Counted from the first letter of the stretch, positions 9,588-18,819 are shown. The stretch is 64,000 nt of DNA from an uncultured Clostridia bacterium (GCA_947581635.1 CANPVE010000004.1:124001-188000); one strand, 5' to 3'. The notes: a model not told the origin generated them from the sequence alone. Made by a program: numbers and translations.

Positions 9588-10091
9588 ATGGCAAGATTAA
9601 ACATTGTACTCGTCGAGCCGGAAATCCCACAAAATACGGGAAATATCGCCCGAACCTGCGCCGCCACCGGCGCGAGGCTTCATCTGGTGGAGCCTATGGG
9701 CTTCAAGGTGGACGACAGGAAGCTCAAACGCGCGGGTCTGGATTATTGGTATCTTCTGGATATAACCTATTATGAATCGCTCGACGATTTCTTCCGCAAA
9801 AATGCGGGCGGACAATTCTATTATTTCACCACAAAGGCCCGAAATACACATTCGGACATTAAATATCCCGACAACTGTTATCTGATATTTGGCAAGGAAA
9901 CCGCAGGACTTCCCGAATCGCTGCTCGCTGTCAATCCAGACCGCTGCGTACGTCTGCCGATGATATCAGAGGCACGAAGCCTGAATTTATCCAATGCCGT
10001 GGCTGTGGGCGCATACGAGGTTCTGCGCCAATGGGGATATCCTGAACTGCAAAACGAGGGAAGACTGCGTGAATACGAATGGGAAAGTTAA
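9588..10091 (+). CDS. trmL: tRNA (cytidine/uridine-34-2'-O)-methyltransferase TrmL
   Basis: SpoU/SPOUT knotted methyltransferase that 2'-O-methylates the wobble base of certain leucine tRNAs. The 167-residue protein starts MARLNIVLVEPEIPQNTGNI, and the motif PEIPQNTGNIART is diagnostic for this branch. Motif 2 appears as LIFGKETAGLP and motif 3 as LNLSNAVAVGAYE, which bind SAM in the trefoil knot. ATG 9588 is preferred over an upstream in-frame ATG at 9525 because homologous similarity begins there and AGAGGA lies about 14 nt upstream. It is a single gene between the small membrane protein (divergent) and the CapA-like gene. Confidence 0.93.
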   Translation: MARLNIVLVEPEIPQNTGNIARTCAATGARLHLVEPMGFKVDDRKLKRAGLDYWYLLDITYYESLDDFFRKNAGGQFYYFTTKARNTHSDIKYPDNCYLIFGKETAGLPESLLAVNPDRCVRLPMISEARSLNLSNAVAVGAYEVLRQWGYPELQNEGRLREYEWES

Positions 10092-10163
10092 TTCTTTGAG
10101 ATACGTTTCATACGTCGAATAAGGAATTTTCATTTACCACTGACGAAAGGAGGCGTATCGTCA

Positions 10164-11780
10164 ATGAAAAAAATATCCAGGATTATACTCGTCTTTCTCC
10201 TGATGGTAAGCGCGGCAGCGGCATTTGTCTTTGCGGGCATGGACGATTCGGGCAGGTTGTCTGACAACCACGACCTCAATGTCAACAAAACCGGATTGAG
10301 CCTGTCGGACGAAGAATTCTCATTGGGTTTGGGAGAAAGCTATCAATGCAGTGCATTTTTTAACAATGACGAAATGAGCAACATCGAATGGTCCAGTTCT
10401 GACCCATTGGTTGCAAAAATCAGCGACAGCGGAAGAGTGACGGCCGTATCAGTGGGAGAAACCGAAATCCAAGCTAAATTGCCTGAAAACATTATAGCCT
10501 CGGCGAAGGTATGGGTATACGATAACCCAACTGAATGTACAGCCGATGCGATTAAGACATTTGCAACTGACGGCAGCATCCAGTCATTTACGGCTCTGAC
10601 AAGCCTTGCTCATCAGTTCAAATGCGCCAAGAACGGCTCGGTCGACGGCTGCTCTAATTTGCTGGGCAATCTGCTTAAGTTCAGTGACATCGGTGCGGGC
10701 AAAGGCGGTTCACCCAATGATGTATGGAACGAGTTGAACTCAGCACTTTCCAATGCGCAGATAACAGACATAAATGATGATACGCTCAAAAGTGCGGCAT
10801 TGGCAGCATATTGCCAAGGGGAAAGACTGGTTGACGACGTAACTATATCCTTTACTGGTGACTGCACTTTTGCATACTTTAATGAAACCAATCCCGCCAA
10901 TATGTTTCCCGCCGTCTATAAAAACTCGGGAAGCGTCACATATCCTTTCGACCTTACAAAGAATGTATTTGGTTCGGACGACATAACAATGATTAACTTT
11001 GAAGGTACGCTCACCCAATCCAGAGAGCATATGGACAAGACCTTTTACTTTCGCGGCGAGCCGTCATATGTCAACATACTAACCAATTCGTCTGTGGAGG
11101 CGGTAACGGTGGAAAACAACCATTCCTCCGACTATCTTGACAGGGGTTACAACGATACCCTCAGAAACCTCCGCAGCGCAAATATAAACTGCACATCGTA
11201 CAGTTCGCCCGCCACAATAAATGTCAACGGGTATCGGATTGTAATGCTGTCCATGTTGATAATGAGCGACCGCTATGACGCTGAATTCAAAAGCACTATC
11301 GAAAAGTATATACAGCAATACCGCGACAGCAAGACTGTAATCATAGTAAATATCCATTGGGGCGTGGAGGGTTCAGATACCCCAGAGCCGTGGCAGATTG
11401 AGACCGCACACAGCATAATCGATGCGGGTGCGGATATGATTGTTGGACATCACCCTCATGTCCTGCAAGGGATCGAGTGTTACAAAGGACATTACATAGC
11501 ATATAGCTTGGGCAATTTCAGCTTTGGCGGCAATATGTCTGCTTTTAAGCCTCAGACAATCATATTGCGCGCGCTGTTCTCGCAAGACGGCTCAGGCAGA
11601 ATGACAAGCCGCATATCTGTCGTGCCATGCTATACAACGTCATCTGGCAGCACGGTCAACAACTTCCGCCCCGTTCCCCTTTTCGGCAGCCAAGGCGGAG
11701 ATGTGTGTGACAAATTGCTGTCACTAAGCACAAAACTGGAATACGGCATAGCTCAAATTGATTGGAGCCGCATACCATAA
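10164..11780 (+). CDS. exported CapA-family protein with Ig-like (BIG2) domain
   Basis: A 538-residue exported protein of the CapA/PgsA metallophosphatase-like family, associated with poly-gamma-glutamate capsule or other surface polymers. A signal peptide (about residues 1-28, ending FVFAG) is followed by a BIG2 bacterial Ig-like domain at roughly 45-118 (IEWSSSDPLVAKI, GRVTAVSVGETEI). The CapA domain occupies about 225-480, with TGDCTFA, INFEGTLT, VENNHSSDYLDRG, VNIHWGVE and VGHHPHVLQGIE supplying the Asp, Asn and His residues expected in the metal site. AAAGGAGG stands 11 nt before ATG. There is no PgsB/PgsC partner nearby, so the substrate is open. A bidirectional terminator follows. Confidence 0.88.
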   Translation: MKKISRIILVFLLMVSAAAAFVFAGMDDSGRLSDNHDLNVNKTGLSLSDEEFSLGLGESYQCSAFFNNDEMSNIEWSSSDPLVAKISDSGRVTAVSVGETEIQAKLPENIIASAKVWVYDNPTECTADAIKTFATDGSIQSFTALTSLAHQFKCAKNGSVDGCSNLLGNLLKFSDIGAGKGGSPNDVWNELNSALSNAQITDINDDTLKSAALAAYCQGERLVDDVTISFTGDCTFAYFNETNPANMFPAVYKNSGSVTYPFDLTKNVFGSDDITMINFEGTLTQSREHMDKTFYFRGEPSYVNILTNSSVEAVTVENNHSSDYLDRGYNDTLRNLRSANINCTSYSSPATINVNGYRIVMLSMLIMSDRYDAEFKSTIEKYIQQYRDSKTVIIVNIHWGVEGSDTPEPWQIETAHSIIDAGADMIVGHHPHVLQGIECYKGHYIAYSLGNFSFGGNMSAFKPQTIILRALFSQDGSGRMTSRISVVPCYTTSSGSTVNNFRPVPLFGSQGGDVCDKLLSLSTKLEYGIAQIDWSRIP

Positions 11781-11810
11781 TAAAAAATTGTAAAAGAAAT
11801 TAAAAAGAAA

Positions 11811-11863
11811 AACCGTTCCGACAAGCCGTTGCTGGGTATCAGCGCCAATCGGAACGGTTTTTT
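11811..11863. terminator. bidirectional terminator between convergent genes
   Basis: Stem arms 11811-11821 and 11849-11859 (AACCGTTCCGA / TCGGAACGGTT) with a T-run to the right and an A-run to the left, so it can serve both the CapA-like gene and the convergent DUF975 gene. Confidence 0.85.
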
Positions 11864-11918
11864 CCCGTATTTCAGAAACTACATCAGAAAACAATCAATT
11901 ATTATTTAATAAGTAATA

Positions 11919-12893
11919 TTATTCGGCGGAAGGAGTTTCCTCCGACCCGGCGTTTTCAGCGGGAGCTTCAACTGCGTCCGCATTGGCCTCGGCGGTTTCA
12001 GAAACTGCCTCAACAGGAACCTGTGTGTTTTCAGAAACATTTGGTACGACGGATTCGGTAGCTACAGGAGCAGCAGCATTTGCCGCATTAGTTGCTGCTG
12101 CTTGGCCAAAAGGGAAAACGGGAGGCTGTGCAGGCACACAGATATCGGGAACCTCATTAATAGTCATGCCGCCATTCGCAACTGCGCCGGCCTTAAGCTT
12201 GTAATATGCTTCAACATTGGTTGCCTCGACATATGGAATAACCCAGATACAGGCAATGTAGCAGGTACAGACACACAGCAGATACCAAAGGATGAACGAA
12301 AGATCCAGCACAAAAAGATTCCATTTGTTACCCTTAGTCATAGCTTTGGAAATCTGGAAGGCTCTCTTGCAGGAAAGATCGGGGTTCTCGGCAAGCAGAT
12401 AAGGCACCATGCTATATTCATAGGCCTTGATAATACCGGGAATAAAGAAAAGCATAGACCAAAGAGAGACCTTGATTCCCATCCAGAGTATTGTCAATCC
12501 AACATGGGCGAACTTTTTCAATGGAACAAAAATTTCTCCAAAGCCCGTATTAAGTCCGCGGCTCTTTTCAAAGAAACGAATCAGACCCACGACAACAGGC
12601 TCGAAAAAGAAAATCGAAAACAGCGTGAAAAGCACGCCGAAAATCGACATAACTGCGGCAAGGCCCTCAGGGAGTTCGCCTGAGACATAAGAATCCACGG
12701 AACCACCGCTTACATTCTGGAGAGTCTCAAATTCTCCTCCCATCGAATTGCCTATCAGAACCATTATCACGCTGAGAATCAGCGAAACACCATAAGCTAT
12801 GGCACCCACTATGATGAATGCCACCAAAGCTTTCCAAAAATACTTTTTAAGAGCAGCTTTGGCATTTGTCTTTAACTCAGATCTTGACCACAT
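11919..12893 (-). CDS. DUF975 family integral membrane protein with acidic C-terminal tail
   Basis: A 324-residue membrane protein with the DUF975 layout: a short basic N-terminus (MWSRSELKTNAKAALKKYFW), then about five hydrophobic segments around residues 23-47, 82-104, 130-155 and 190-225, and the conserved YSMVPYLLAENPDL followed by KGNKWNLFVLDLSF. The function of the family is unknown. The last 70 residues form an unusual low-complexity tail of Ala, Val, Glu, Pro and Thr that is probably disordered and cytoplasmic. AAAAGGAG lies 9 nt from ATG. It is a single gene with its own upstream region of 260 bp. Confidence 0.88.
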   Translation of the reverse strand: MWSRSELKTNAKAALKKYFWKALVAFIIVGAIAYGVSLILSVIMVLIGNSMGGEFETLQNVSGGSVDSYVSGELPEGLAAVMSIFGVLFTLFSIFFFEPVVVGLIRFFEKSRGLNTGFGEIFVPLKKFAHVGLTILWMGIKVSLWSMLFFIPGIIKAYEYSMVPYLLAENPDLSCKRAFQISKAMTKGNKWNLFVLDLSFILWYLLCVCTCYIACIWVIPYVEATNVEAYYKLKAGAVANGGMTINEVPDICVPAQPPVFPFGQAAATNAANAAAPVATESVVPNVSENTQVPVEAVSETAEANADAVEAPAENAGSEETPSAE

Positions 12894-13110
12894 AAAAACG
12901 ACTCCTTTTTCAATATACTTTTTCGATTCATCGTCTGAAGAAAAAGATTCTGAAATACATTGGCACTTGGCATATGCCTATCGCACATAAGAATATCCAC
13001 GCAGGCAGTTATCTTTTAGTGCCTCCTTGTATATATTAACAAATTTATTTAAAATTTGCAATATTTTTTTAAAAATATATGATCGTCTATTCACTTTTTT
13101 TATAATTTAT

Positions 13111-13148
13111 AAAAAAGCGGGAAGCACTTAAAATAATGTGCTCCCCGC
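13111..13148 (-). terminator. terminator of the capsule epimerase gene
   Basis: On the minus strand GCGGGGAGCAC and GTGCTTCCCGC pair (13148-13138 and 13127-13117) and are followed by TTTTTT, six bases after the stop codon of the epimerase gene. Confidence 0.88.
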
Positions 13149-13153
13149 AAATG

Positions 13154-15247
13154 TTATATTCTGTTTGCTGCCGCAAATTCCGATCTGGATTTTGACTTAA
13201 CCCTTGTTTTAGCTTTTTTAATCTCTGATTCATTTTTGGCAATGGATTTTTCCTTGGTAGACTTGCCGCTGTCGATGATGTTTTTATCGTCGATAATCTG
13301 ATCTTTTATCTCTACATCGATAATATCATTGACTCGGTTGTTGACTTCCTCCGGATCCCTATAGGTGGGAACGGTCTGTTTGAGCGCCGCTTTTACAACC
13401 ATGTCATCACCTGTCTCGCAGGCTTTGCGCAAGACCTCTATCTTCTCCGAAATTTCCTGTTCGCTAAGCGGCTCGTCTCTCTCGATAAATATAAGACTGT
13501 TTGGCATCTTATCCAGTTCTTCAGTATACACGAGAAGTTCCTCATAGAGCTTCTCACCGGGGCGCAGACCCGTTTCAATAATCTCGATATCCTGAGCGCC
13601 CGACAGCTTTATCATGTTTTGCGCCAGATCCAATATCTTGACAGGCTCGCCCATGTCCAGCACAAACAACTCGCCGCTCTTTGCCATCGCGCCGCTTTGA
13701 AGCACAAGCTGTGACGCTTGGGAAATGGTCATGAAATATCTGATAATTCGCTTGTCCGTGATGGTTATGGGACCTCCGTTTGCAATTTGACGTTTAAATA
13801 TCGGTATTACCGAGCCTGCCGAGCCAAGCACGTTGCCGAATCTCGTGCAGCTGTATTTTACATTGCTGTGGGTGCTCTGCGACTGTACAAGCATCTCGCA
13901 CATTCTCTTAGTGGCTCCCATCACGTTGGTAGGATTGACCGCCTTGTCGGTAGAAATCATCATAAAGCGCTCCGCTCCGTATTCTTCGCAAAGCTCTATG
14001 ACGTTCTTAGTGCCAAACACATTGTTTTCCACGGCTTCCACGCAGTTGTGCTCCATCAGAGGAACATGCTTGTGAGCCGCCGCATTTATCACTATCTGTG
14101 GCCGATAGCGCTCGAACACTCTGGCAAGCGCCTCCTTGTTGGTTATTGAGGCTATCTCTATTCTGAGATCGAGCGAGTCTCCATAGGCGATCCTCAACTC
14201 CTGCTGGACATTGTAAACGCCGTTTTCGTATATGTCAAGGATAATTATCTGCTTCGGCCCCAGCTTTGCGAGCTGCCGACACAGTTCAGAGCCTATGCTG
14301 CCGCCGCCACCGGTGATGAGAACTACTTTGCCAGTGTAATATTCATTGATGCCCTCGTCCGCAACCACTATCGGCTCGCGGAAAAGCAGTTCCTCTATGT
14401 CGAGTTCGCGAAGATGACGCTTCTTTCCCGCGGTAACCATAGTCGGGAAGTCGTAAACCTTTACCTTGTAGCCAAGCTGGCTATAATATTCGTAAAGACT
14501 CTTCTTAAGCCCGTTGTCCAAGGGCGGAAGCGCAAAGACAACCTCCTGTACCTCAAATTCGTTGAGTTTTCCAAATGTCGCCTCCTCCTCGGAGAACACC
14601 GGAATTCCATGGATATCCCTGTCGCATTTCCCTTTGTTGATATCTACAAAGCACATAGGTACATATGCTGAATTCTTGTTGCTTAACAGCTCGTCGGCAA
14701 GGCTCACACCAACTCTGCCCGTGCCAACTATGGCAATTCTTATCCTCTGTGGGTCGTGTCTTTGGTCATTGTCAATACCTCCAAAGGTTCGCAATAACCA
14801 CAAAAGTAACCTACCTATTTTAGTTTTCTGATTGCCGCATTTAAATGCATATATGTATATCATTCTGAGCGCCAGAGAGCATATACAGTTGAGACAAATG
14901 AGTGCCGTCATCTCAATAAGACGCAACTTCCTTGCAGGCAAAATATGTGAGATCCCATAGCAAAGAACAATAGACACAAAGTCTGTTACAATAAGTCTCA
15001 TATAGCACTGTATTCCGCCGTATCTCCAAATCTGCCTGTAAATCTTACCCAACAATCTACAGGTAAGTACACAGGCAAGAGCCGAAACACTTTGAATTAT
15101 CAATTCAGTGTATGTAATATCTTCAAACCCAACATGAACTACGACCAGAAGGAATGCGGAAACAAAAGCAAATGTTAATATATCATAGAAAACAAGCATC
15201 CAACGAATCTTAAATAAATTTTTAATAAAATCCTTAAAATTCTCCAT
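13154..15247 (-). CDS. CapD/WbpM-like nucleoside-diphosphate-sugar dehydratase/epimerase
   Basis: A 697-residue membrane-bound sugar-nucleotide dehydratase of the CapD/WbpM/PglF type, which makes 4-keto-6-deoxy sugars for capsule or glycan synthesis. About four N-terminal transmembrane segments (residues 15-150) precede a first Rossmann motif IVGTGRVGVS near 172 and a second, catalytic SDR domain with ITGGGGSIGSELCRQ near 310. The substrate loop AAAHKHVPLME and the MISTDKAVNPTNVMGATKR region follow. The usual active-site Tyr is replaced by Met in MGATK, as in other PglF/FlaA1 proteins. The C-terminal 70 residues are Lys/Glu-rich and look disordered. GGAGAGGA lies 5-9 nt from ATG. It follows the Wzc-like gene by 184 nt, probably in one transcript. 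Confidence 0.92.
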   Translation of the reverse strand: MENFKDFIKNLFKIRWMLVFYDILTFAFVSAFLLVVVHVGFEDITYTELIIQSVSALACVLTCRLLGKIYRQIWRYGGIQCYMRLIVTDFVSIVLCYGISHILPARKLRLIEMTALICLNCICSLALRMIYIYAFKCGNQKTKIGRLLLWLLRTFGGIDNDQRHDPQRIRIAIVGTGRVGVSLADELLSNKNSAYVPMCFVDINKGKCDRDIHGIPVFSEEEATFGKLNEFEVQEVVFALPPLDNGLKKSLYEYYSQLGYKVKVYDFPTMVTAGKKRHLRELDIEELLFREPIVVADEGINEYYTGKVVLITGGGGSIGSELCRQLAKLGPKQIIILDIYENGVYNVQQELRIAYGDSLDLRIEIASITNKEALARVFERYRPQIVINAAAHKHVPLMEHNCVEAVENNVFGTKNVIELCEEYGAERFMMISTDKAVNPTNVMGATKRMCEMLVQSQSTHSNVKYSCTRFGNVLGSAGSVIPIFKRQIANGGPITITDKRIIRYFMTISQASQLVLQSGAMAKSGELFVLDMGEPVKILDLAQNMIKLSGAQDIEIIETGLRPGEKLYEELLVYTEELDKMPNSLIFIERDEPLSEQEISEKIEVLRKACETGDDMVVKAALKQTVPTYRDPEEVNNRVNDIIDVEIKDQIIDDKNIIDSGKSTKEKSIAKNESEIKKAKTRVKSKSRSEFAAANRI

Positions 15248-15329
15248 GCATTCCTCTCCTTTTCAAACAAATTTCAAAGTAAGCATTTATTATGCCGTAT
15301 ATTGAGACAAATAAAGTAAAAATATATTC

Positions 15330-15364
15330 GGTGAGTTCTTTTCCTGTACAAAAGTGAACCCACC
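15330..15364 (-). other. hairpin between Wzc-like and CapD-like genes
   Basis: GGTGGGTTCACTTTT and AAAAGAACTCACC (minus strand) can pair around a short loop, followed by an AT-rich GAATATATTTTTA. It may be a weak terminator or attenuator that lowers expression of the epimerase. Confidence 0.45.
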
Positions 15365-15431
15365 GACATATTTGTCACGTCAAAGCACTAAGCTCTTATT
15401 AAGCGCGAAAATCGATTAACATTATAACACC

Positions 15432-16934
15432 CTAGTCACTTTCCGTGCTTTCCCCGCTCTTGTATTCATAATCGCTGCCATATCTGTAATAACCGGACTT
15501 GTGCTTGTAATAATAAACACTATTGCTGCTTTGAACATCGTTAAGAACAAATCCGAGAAGATTTGCATTTGCCAGTTCAACTTGCTTGAGGGATTCGGAA
15601 ATATCACTGAAAGTTGTACTTCCATACTTGACAACAAGAAGTATGCCGCTCACGGAATTGCTCATAACCATCGCGTCACTCACAACATTAACCGGGGGGG
15701 TATCGATTATTATGTAATCGTACATTTTTGACAGCTTATCCAGCAGTTTTACATAACGGCTCGAAGACAATAGTTCAGAGGGATTGGGAGGTGTAGGCCC
15801 CGATGTAATTACATCCAGATTTTCCACGACATTCTTTTTTATGGAATCCTCAATTGAGGACATATTTACGATCAGTGTGGAAAGTCCTTGCGTATTGCTC
15901 AATCTAAAACTCTTGTGCTGAACAGGCTTTCTCATGTCGGCGTCTATCAGCAAAACCTTGCTTGATGTCTGGGCAAAGGCTATGGCAATATTCGCTGAGG
16001 CAGTGGACTTACCTTCACTGGGATTTGGACTTGATATTGCTATTATATTCTTGTCAGATGTGCCAAGTGAAAACATAATGTTGGTACGAATGGATTTATA
16101 GCTTTCACTCACATTAAAGGGTATGTCCTTATCAATCAGCAGTTTGCGTGGTGCTCTTTCCCAGTCCTTCTTTCTCTTTTTTGACGATCCTTCTGTGGAA
16201 ATATTCTGCACCTCTCCGAGAACCGCCTTGTCAAACAGATCTGATATGTCGTTTGAATCCTTCACCGTATCGTCAAAGAAGTCAACTATGAATATAAAAA
16301 CAACGGCCACAACTATACCGGCAAGCAATCCCAACAACGTGTTCTTAGGTATGCTTGCGGACACCGGAGTGTAGTCAGGTACCGCCGGGTCGATTATCTC
16401 AACCGAACCTGCTCCTACCACGCGAATGAGGAAGTCAGGCGCAACTTGGGCCATCATATTGCACAAAGCAGCGGAAACTTCAGGATTTGTGGTAACCGCA
16501 CTTATCTTCATAGCCTCGGTGTCATCAATTGAAGTCATCGTAAAACAACTCTTTATAGATTCGGTGGATATTTTCCCGTCCTCAATGGTAAACACAGAAG
16601 CGAGCGTCTCATCATCGAATTCCAAGACAAGCAGATTCCCGATCTTGTCCATTACGGAATCACTCTGAAGAACTACAACATATGTACTGACCAGCGATTT
16701 GGACAAATTCAGCGTGTTCATGTTGACCTCACTGTCGTTGTCTTGAGTCGACACGGTGCGGTCACTTCTCACGTACAAAGAGGTATAAGACTCATATTTG
16801 AGCGGAACTGCAAATTTTGTGTACAAAAAAGAACTCGTAGCAAACAAAATCGCACAAATCACCACAACCCAAATCTTGCTCAGAACCAGAGCTATCAATC
16901 GTCTGATATCGTAGCCGTCATTTTGATTAACCAA
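15432..16934 (-). CDS. Wzc-like polysaccharide co-polymerase fused to BY-kinase
   Basis: Bacterial tyrosine kinase controlling polysaccharide chain length and export. Residues 10-40 hold TM1 with the Wzz domain outside, and TM2 lies at 198-220. The kinase follows with Walker A PSEGKST at 305-311, Walker A' LLIDADMRKP at 328-337 and Walker B YIIIDTPP at 407-414. The last 30 residues are a tyrosine cluster (VYYYKHKSGYYRYGSDY EYKS), the autophosphorylation tail. In many Firmicutes these two parts are separate CapA/CapB proteins; here they are one 500-residue chain. The start is TTG 16934 with GAGGT 8 nt upstream. A promoter at 17085-17113 leaves a 144-nt leader. Confidence 0.93.
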   Translation of the reverse strand: MVNQNDGYDIRRLIALVLSKIWVVVICAILFATSSFLYTKFAVPLKYESYTSLYVRSDRTVSTQDNDSEVNMNTLNLSKSLVSTYVVVLQSDSVMDKIGNLLVLEFDDETLASVFTIEDGKISTESIKSCFTMTSIDDTEAMKISAVTTNPEVSAALCNMMAQVAPDFLIRVVGAGSVEIIDPAVPDYTPVSASIPKNTLLGLLAGIVVAVVFIFIVDFFDDTVKDSNDISDLFDKAVLGEVQNISTEGSSKKRKKDWERAPRKLLIDKDIPFNVSESYKSIRTNIMFSLGTSDKNIIAISSPNPSEGKSTASANIAIAFAQTSSKVLLIDADMRKPVQHKSFRLSNTQGLSTLIVNMSSIEDSIKKNVVENLDVITSGPTPPNPSELLSSSRYVKLLDKLSKMYDYIIIDTPPVNVVSDAMVMSNSVSGILLVVKYGSTTFSDISESLKQVELANANLLGFVLNDVQSSNSVYYYKHKSGYYRYGSDYEYKSGESTESD

Positions 16935-17084
16935 ATAAAACTACCTCATTTCACATTCTATAATTTTTGAAACATTCTCCGTCGTCCGCAAACGACAAAT
17001 ATACAGAACCCAACCACAAGCTATGATAAAATTTGTGGAAAATGCTGTATTTGCACACCTACAGATGCAAAGCTCACTGAATGG

Positions 17085-17113
17085 ATTATATCACGAAAAG
17101 CACCAAAAGTCAA
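17085..17113 (-). promoter_or_regulatory. sigma-A promoter of the capsule genes
   Basis: TTGACT (17113-17108), 17-bp spacer, TATAAT (17090-17085) on the minus strand, 144 nt upstream of the Wzc-like start. Confidence 0.8.
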
Positions 17114-17339
17114 TCAAATTTACATCTCCCATTAGTAATAATAACATAATAAAAACTTTTTTTTTTTGTAAACAATGACTATATGCAACGGCATATTTCT
17201 CACATCAGTTTGTTATTATAACTTATATTTTTTTAAAAATCAGCAATAAATTTATCAGTACATCACTTATTTGCGCATTTTCGCCATCGCATAATGTAGT
17301 ATTATGTAATATTTCACTATACAATAAGCCGTAAAAAGT

Positions 17340-17400
17340 AACAGCATTTATCTTTTGCAATCGAAAAAAACGTGGAAGTTTTGGTACAAAAGGTTGCTTG
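17340..17400. repeat. degenerate 60-bp repeat, copy 1
   Basis: Shares the skeleton AACAGCATTTA, GAAAAA, GTTTGGT/GTTTTGGT and CAAAA-AGGT/GGA-CTT with 29262-29322, roughly three quarters identical by eye. Both copies are intergenic. Confidence 0.45.
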
Positions 17401-17494
17401 GTCCGCGTTGGCCAAGGCAATTTTTATCCGCATTTGCACGCTCACTTCATACAGCTTCACCGATAATTTTTATTGAGATACCGCAAAATATTTC

Positions 17495-17523
17495 TTGATT
17501 ATTTAACTCATCTGTGGTATAAT
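17495..17523 (+). promoter_or_regulatory. sigma-A promoter of tRNA-Leu
   Basis: TTGATT (17495-17500), 17-bp spacer, TATAAT (17518-17523), about 25 nt before the tRNA. Confidence 0.8.
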
Positions 17524-17547
17524 TACAGAGCTGTCAAGTTTACATAT

Positions 17548-17629
17548 GCGCCTGTGGTGGAATGGCAGACACGTTGGTTTTAGGAACCAATCCGTGAGGG
17601 TGCAGGTTCGAGTCCTGTCAGGCGCACCA
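17548..17629 (+). tRNA. tRNA-Leu (anticodon UAG)
   Basis: 82 nt including an encoded CCA. Acceptor arms GCGCCTG and CAGGCGC pair fully. The anticodon stem TTGGT/ACCAA encloses the loop TTTAGGA, giving UAG for CUN leucine codons. A class II variable arm (TCCGTGAGGGT) and the T-arm with TTCGAGT are present. Confidence 0.97.
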
Positions 17630-17668
17630 TGGCGCAGCCAAGGCTGCACGAAATGATAAACTTTCAAG

Positions 17669-17739
17669 AGCGAAGAGTGAAGAGTGAATTTGCCGCCCGA
17701 ATAAATTCGGCGTGCCGTTGTCACCGTTCACTCTTCGCT
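17669..17739. repeat. inverted repeat element, MITE-like
   Basis: Perfect 13-bp arms AGCGAAGAGTGAA (17669-17681) and its complement (17727-17739) enclose a second GAGTGAA copy and an inner CCGAATAAATTCGG dyad. It sits between tRNA-Leu and the end of mnmA and may also act as a terminator for mnmA, although it lacks a T-tail. Confidence 0.55.
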
Positions 17740-17751
17740 TTAATTTATGCG

Positions 17752-18819
17752 TCATATTATAGTGCCGCCGCACACCACCACGTCGCCGTCATAGCACACC
17801 GCTGCCTGTCCGGGAGCTATAGCGCGCTGCGGGGTGTCAAATTCAAGATGAAATTCGTCGTCCGCTGTCTGTTCAAGCGTTGCCCACTCATCACGCTGGC
17901 TATATCGTATCTTAGCCTTGACGCGAATTGGCGACATTACCTTTTCACACGCTATCATATTGATGTCGCGAACTGTGACCGAACAACTGAAAAGGTCTGA
18001 ATTATCACCTAATGTAACTGTTCGGCGCGCAACGTCCTTGGCACATACATACATAGGTTTATTGAACCCCATTCCAAGTCCTTTGCGCTGTCCTATAGTG
18101 TATCGCGTAGTCCCGTTATGATGACCGATTACATTTCCATGCATATCAATAAAATCGCCGCCTTCACATTTTTCACCGAAGTAACCCTCGATAAAGCTGA
18201 CATAATCGCCGTCCGGTACAAAGCATATGTCCTGACTGTCGTGCTTGCGGGAATTGACGAAACCGTTATCTTCGGCAATTTGGCGCACCTCAGGTTTAGT
18301 CAATGCACCCACTGGAAACCGCGTGTGTGAAAGCTGGTACTGCGTAAGAGGGTAAAGAAAATATGTCTGATCCTTCGCCGTATCAGCGGCCCTTTTTAGA
18401 AGCCAGCGCTCCGATCCGCGATCAAATTCAATTGATGCATAGTGTCCGGTAACTATATAATCGCAGTCAAGTTCAAGCGCGCGACGCAGCAGTCCATTGA
18501 ATTTGATATAGCGGTTGCAGTCAATGCACGGATTCGGCGTAGCCCCCGTGCGGTAAATATCGGCAAATCTGCTCATTACCTGAGCGTCAAACTCCGCTTT
18601 CATATTGAACACATAATGATTTATCCCGAGACGCGTACATACGCTTTTTGCGTCCATCACGTCGTCCAGTGAACAGCAGGTTTTTTCATGAATATCCAAA
18701 TCAGGGCGGTCAAACAGCTTCATTGTCGCTCCTATTACCTCAAATCCCTCGCGCATAGTGAGATATGCGGCGACGGAACTGTCCACCCCCCCGCTCATAG
18801 CTATCATTGCTTTGGACAT
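17752..18819 (-). CDS. mnmA: tRNA-specific 2-thiouridylase MnmA
   Basis: Adenylates and thiolates uridine-34 of Glu, Gln and Lys tRNAs. The 355-residue protein starts with the PP-loop MSGGVDSSVAA (residues 8-18), followed by the catalytic cysteine region TPNPCIDCNRYIKF near 100 and the second catalytic cysteine in QDICFVPDGDY near 199. The ITGHYAS and YTIGQRKGLG motifs and the C-terminal beta-barrel (AKIRYSQ, ..FDTPQRAIAPGQAAVCYDGD) are all present, so it looks complete and functional. AAGGAGG lies 5 nt before ATG. It is single in its transcript, with a possible extended -10 promoter and an upstream 21-bp dyad at 18918-18968. It neighbours a leucine tRNA, but that is not a substrate. Confidence 0.97.
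   Translation of the reverse strand: MSKAMIAMSGGVDSSVAAYLTMREGFEVIGATMKLFDRPDLDIHEKTCCSLDDVMDAKSVCTRLGINHYVFNMKAEFDAQVMSRFADIYRTGATPNPCIDCNRYIKFNGLLRRALELDCDYIVTGHYASIEFDRGSERWLLKRAADTAKDQTYFLYPLTQYQLSHTRFPVGALTKPEVRQIAEDNGFVNSRKHDSQDICFVPDGDYVSFIEGYFGEKCEGGDFIDMHGNVIGHHNGTTRYTIGQRKGLGMGFNKPMYVCAKDVARRTVTLGDNSDLFSCSVTVRDINMIACEKVMSPIRVKAKIRYSQRDEWATLEQTADDEFHLEFDTPQRAIAPGQAAVCYDGDVVVCGGTII

Larger units (their letters stand above)
16935..17547. other. intergenic region: capsule leader, degenerate repeat, tRNA promoter
   Basis: 613 bp without a gene. From left to right it holds the long Wzc leader with a small GTCGT-ttgcgg-ACGAC hairpin, the leftward promoter, an AT-rich stretch, a degenerate repeat at 17340-17400 related to one at 29262-29322, and the rightward tRNA promoter. 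Confidence 0.6.

Noticed and set aside
12894..13030. Short frame after an isolated AAGGAGG (complement of 13022-13028)
   Set aside because: No ATG, GTG or TTG follows at a usable distance; the frame overlaps the DUF975 start and was not convincing.
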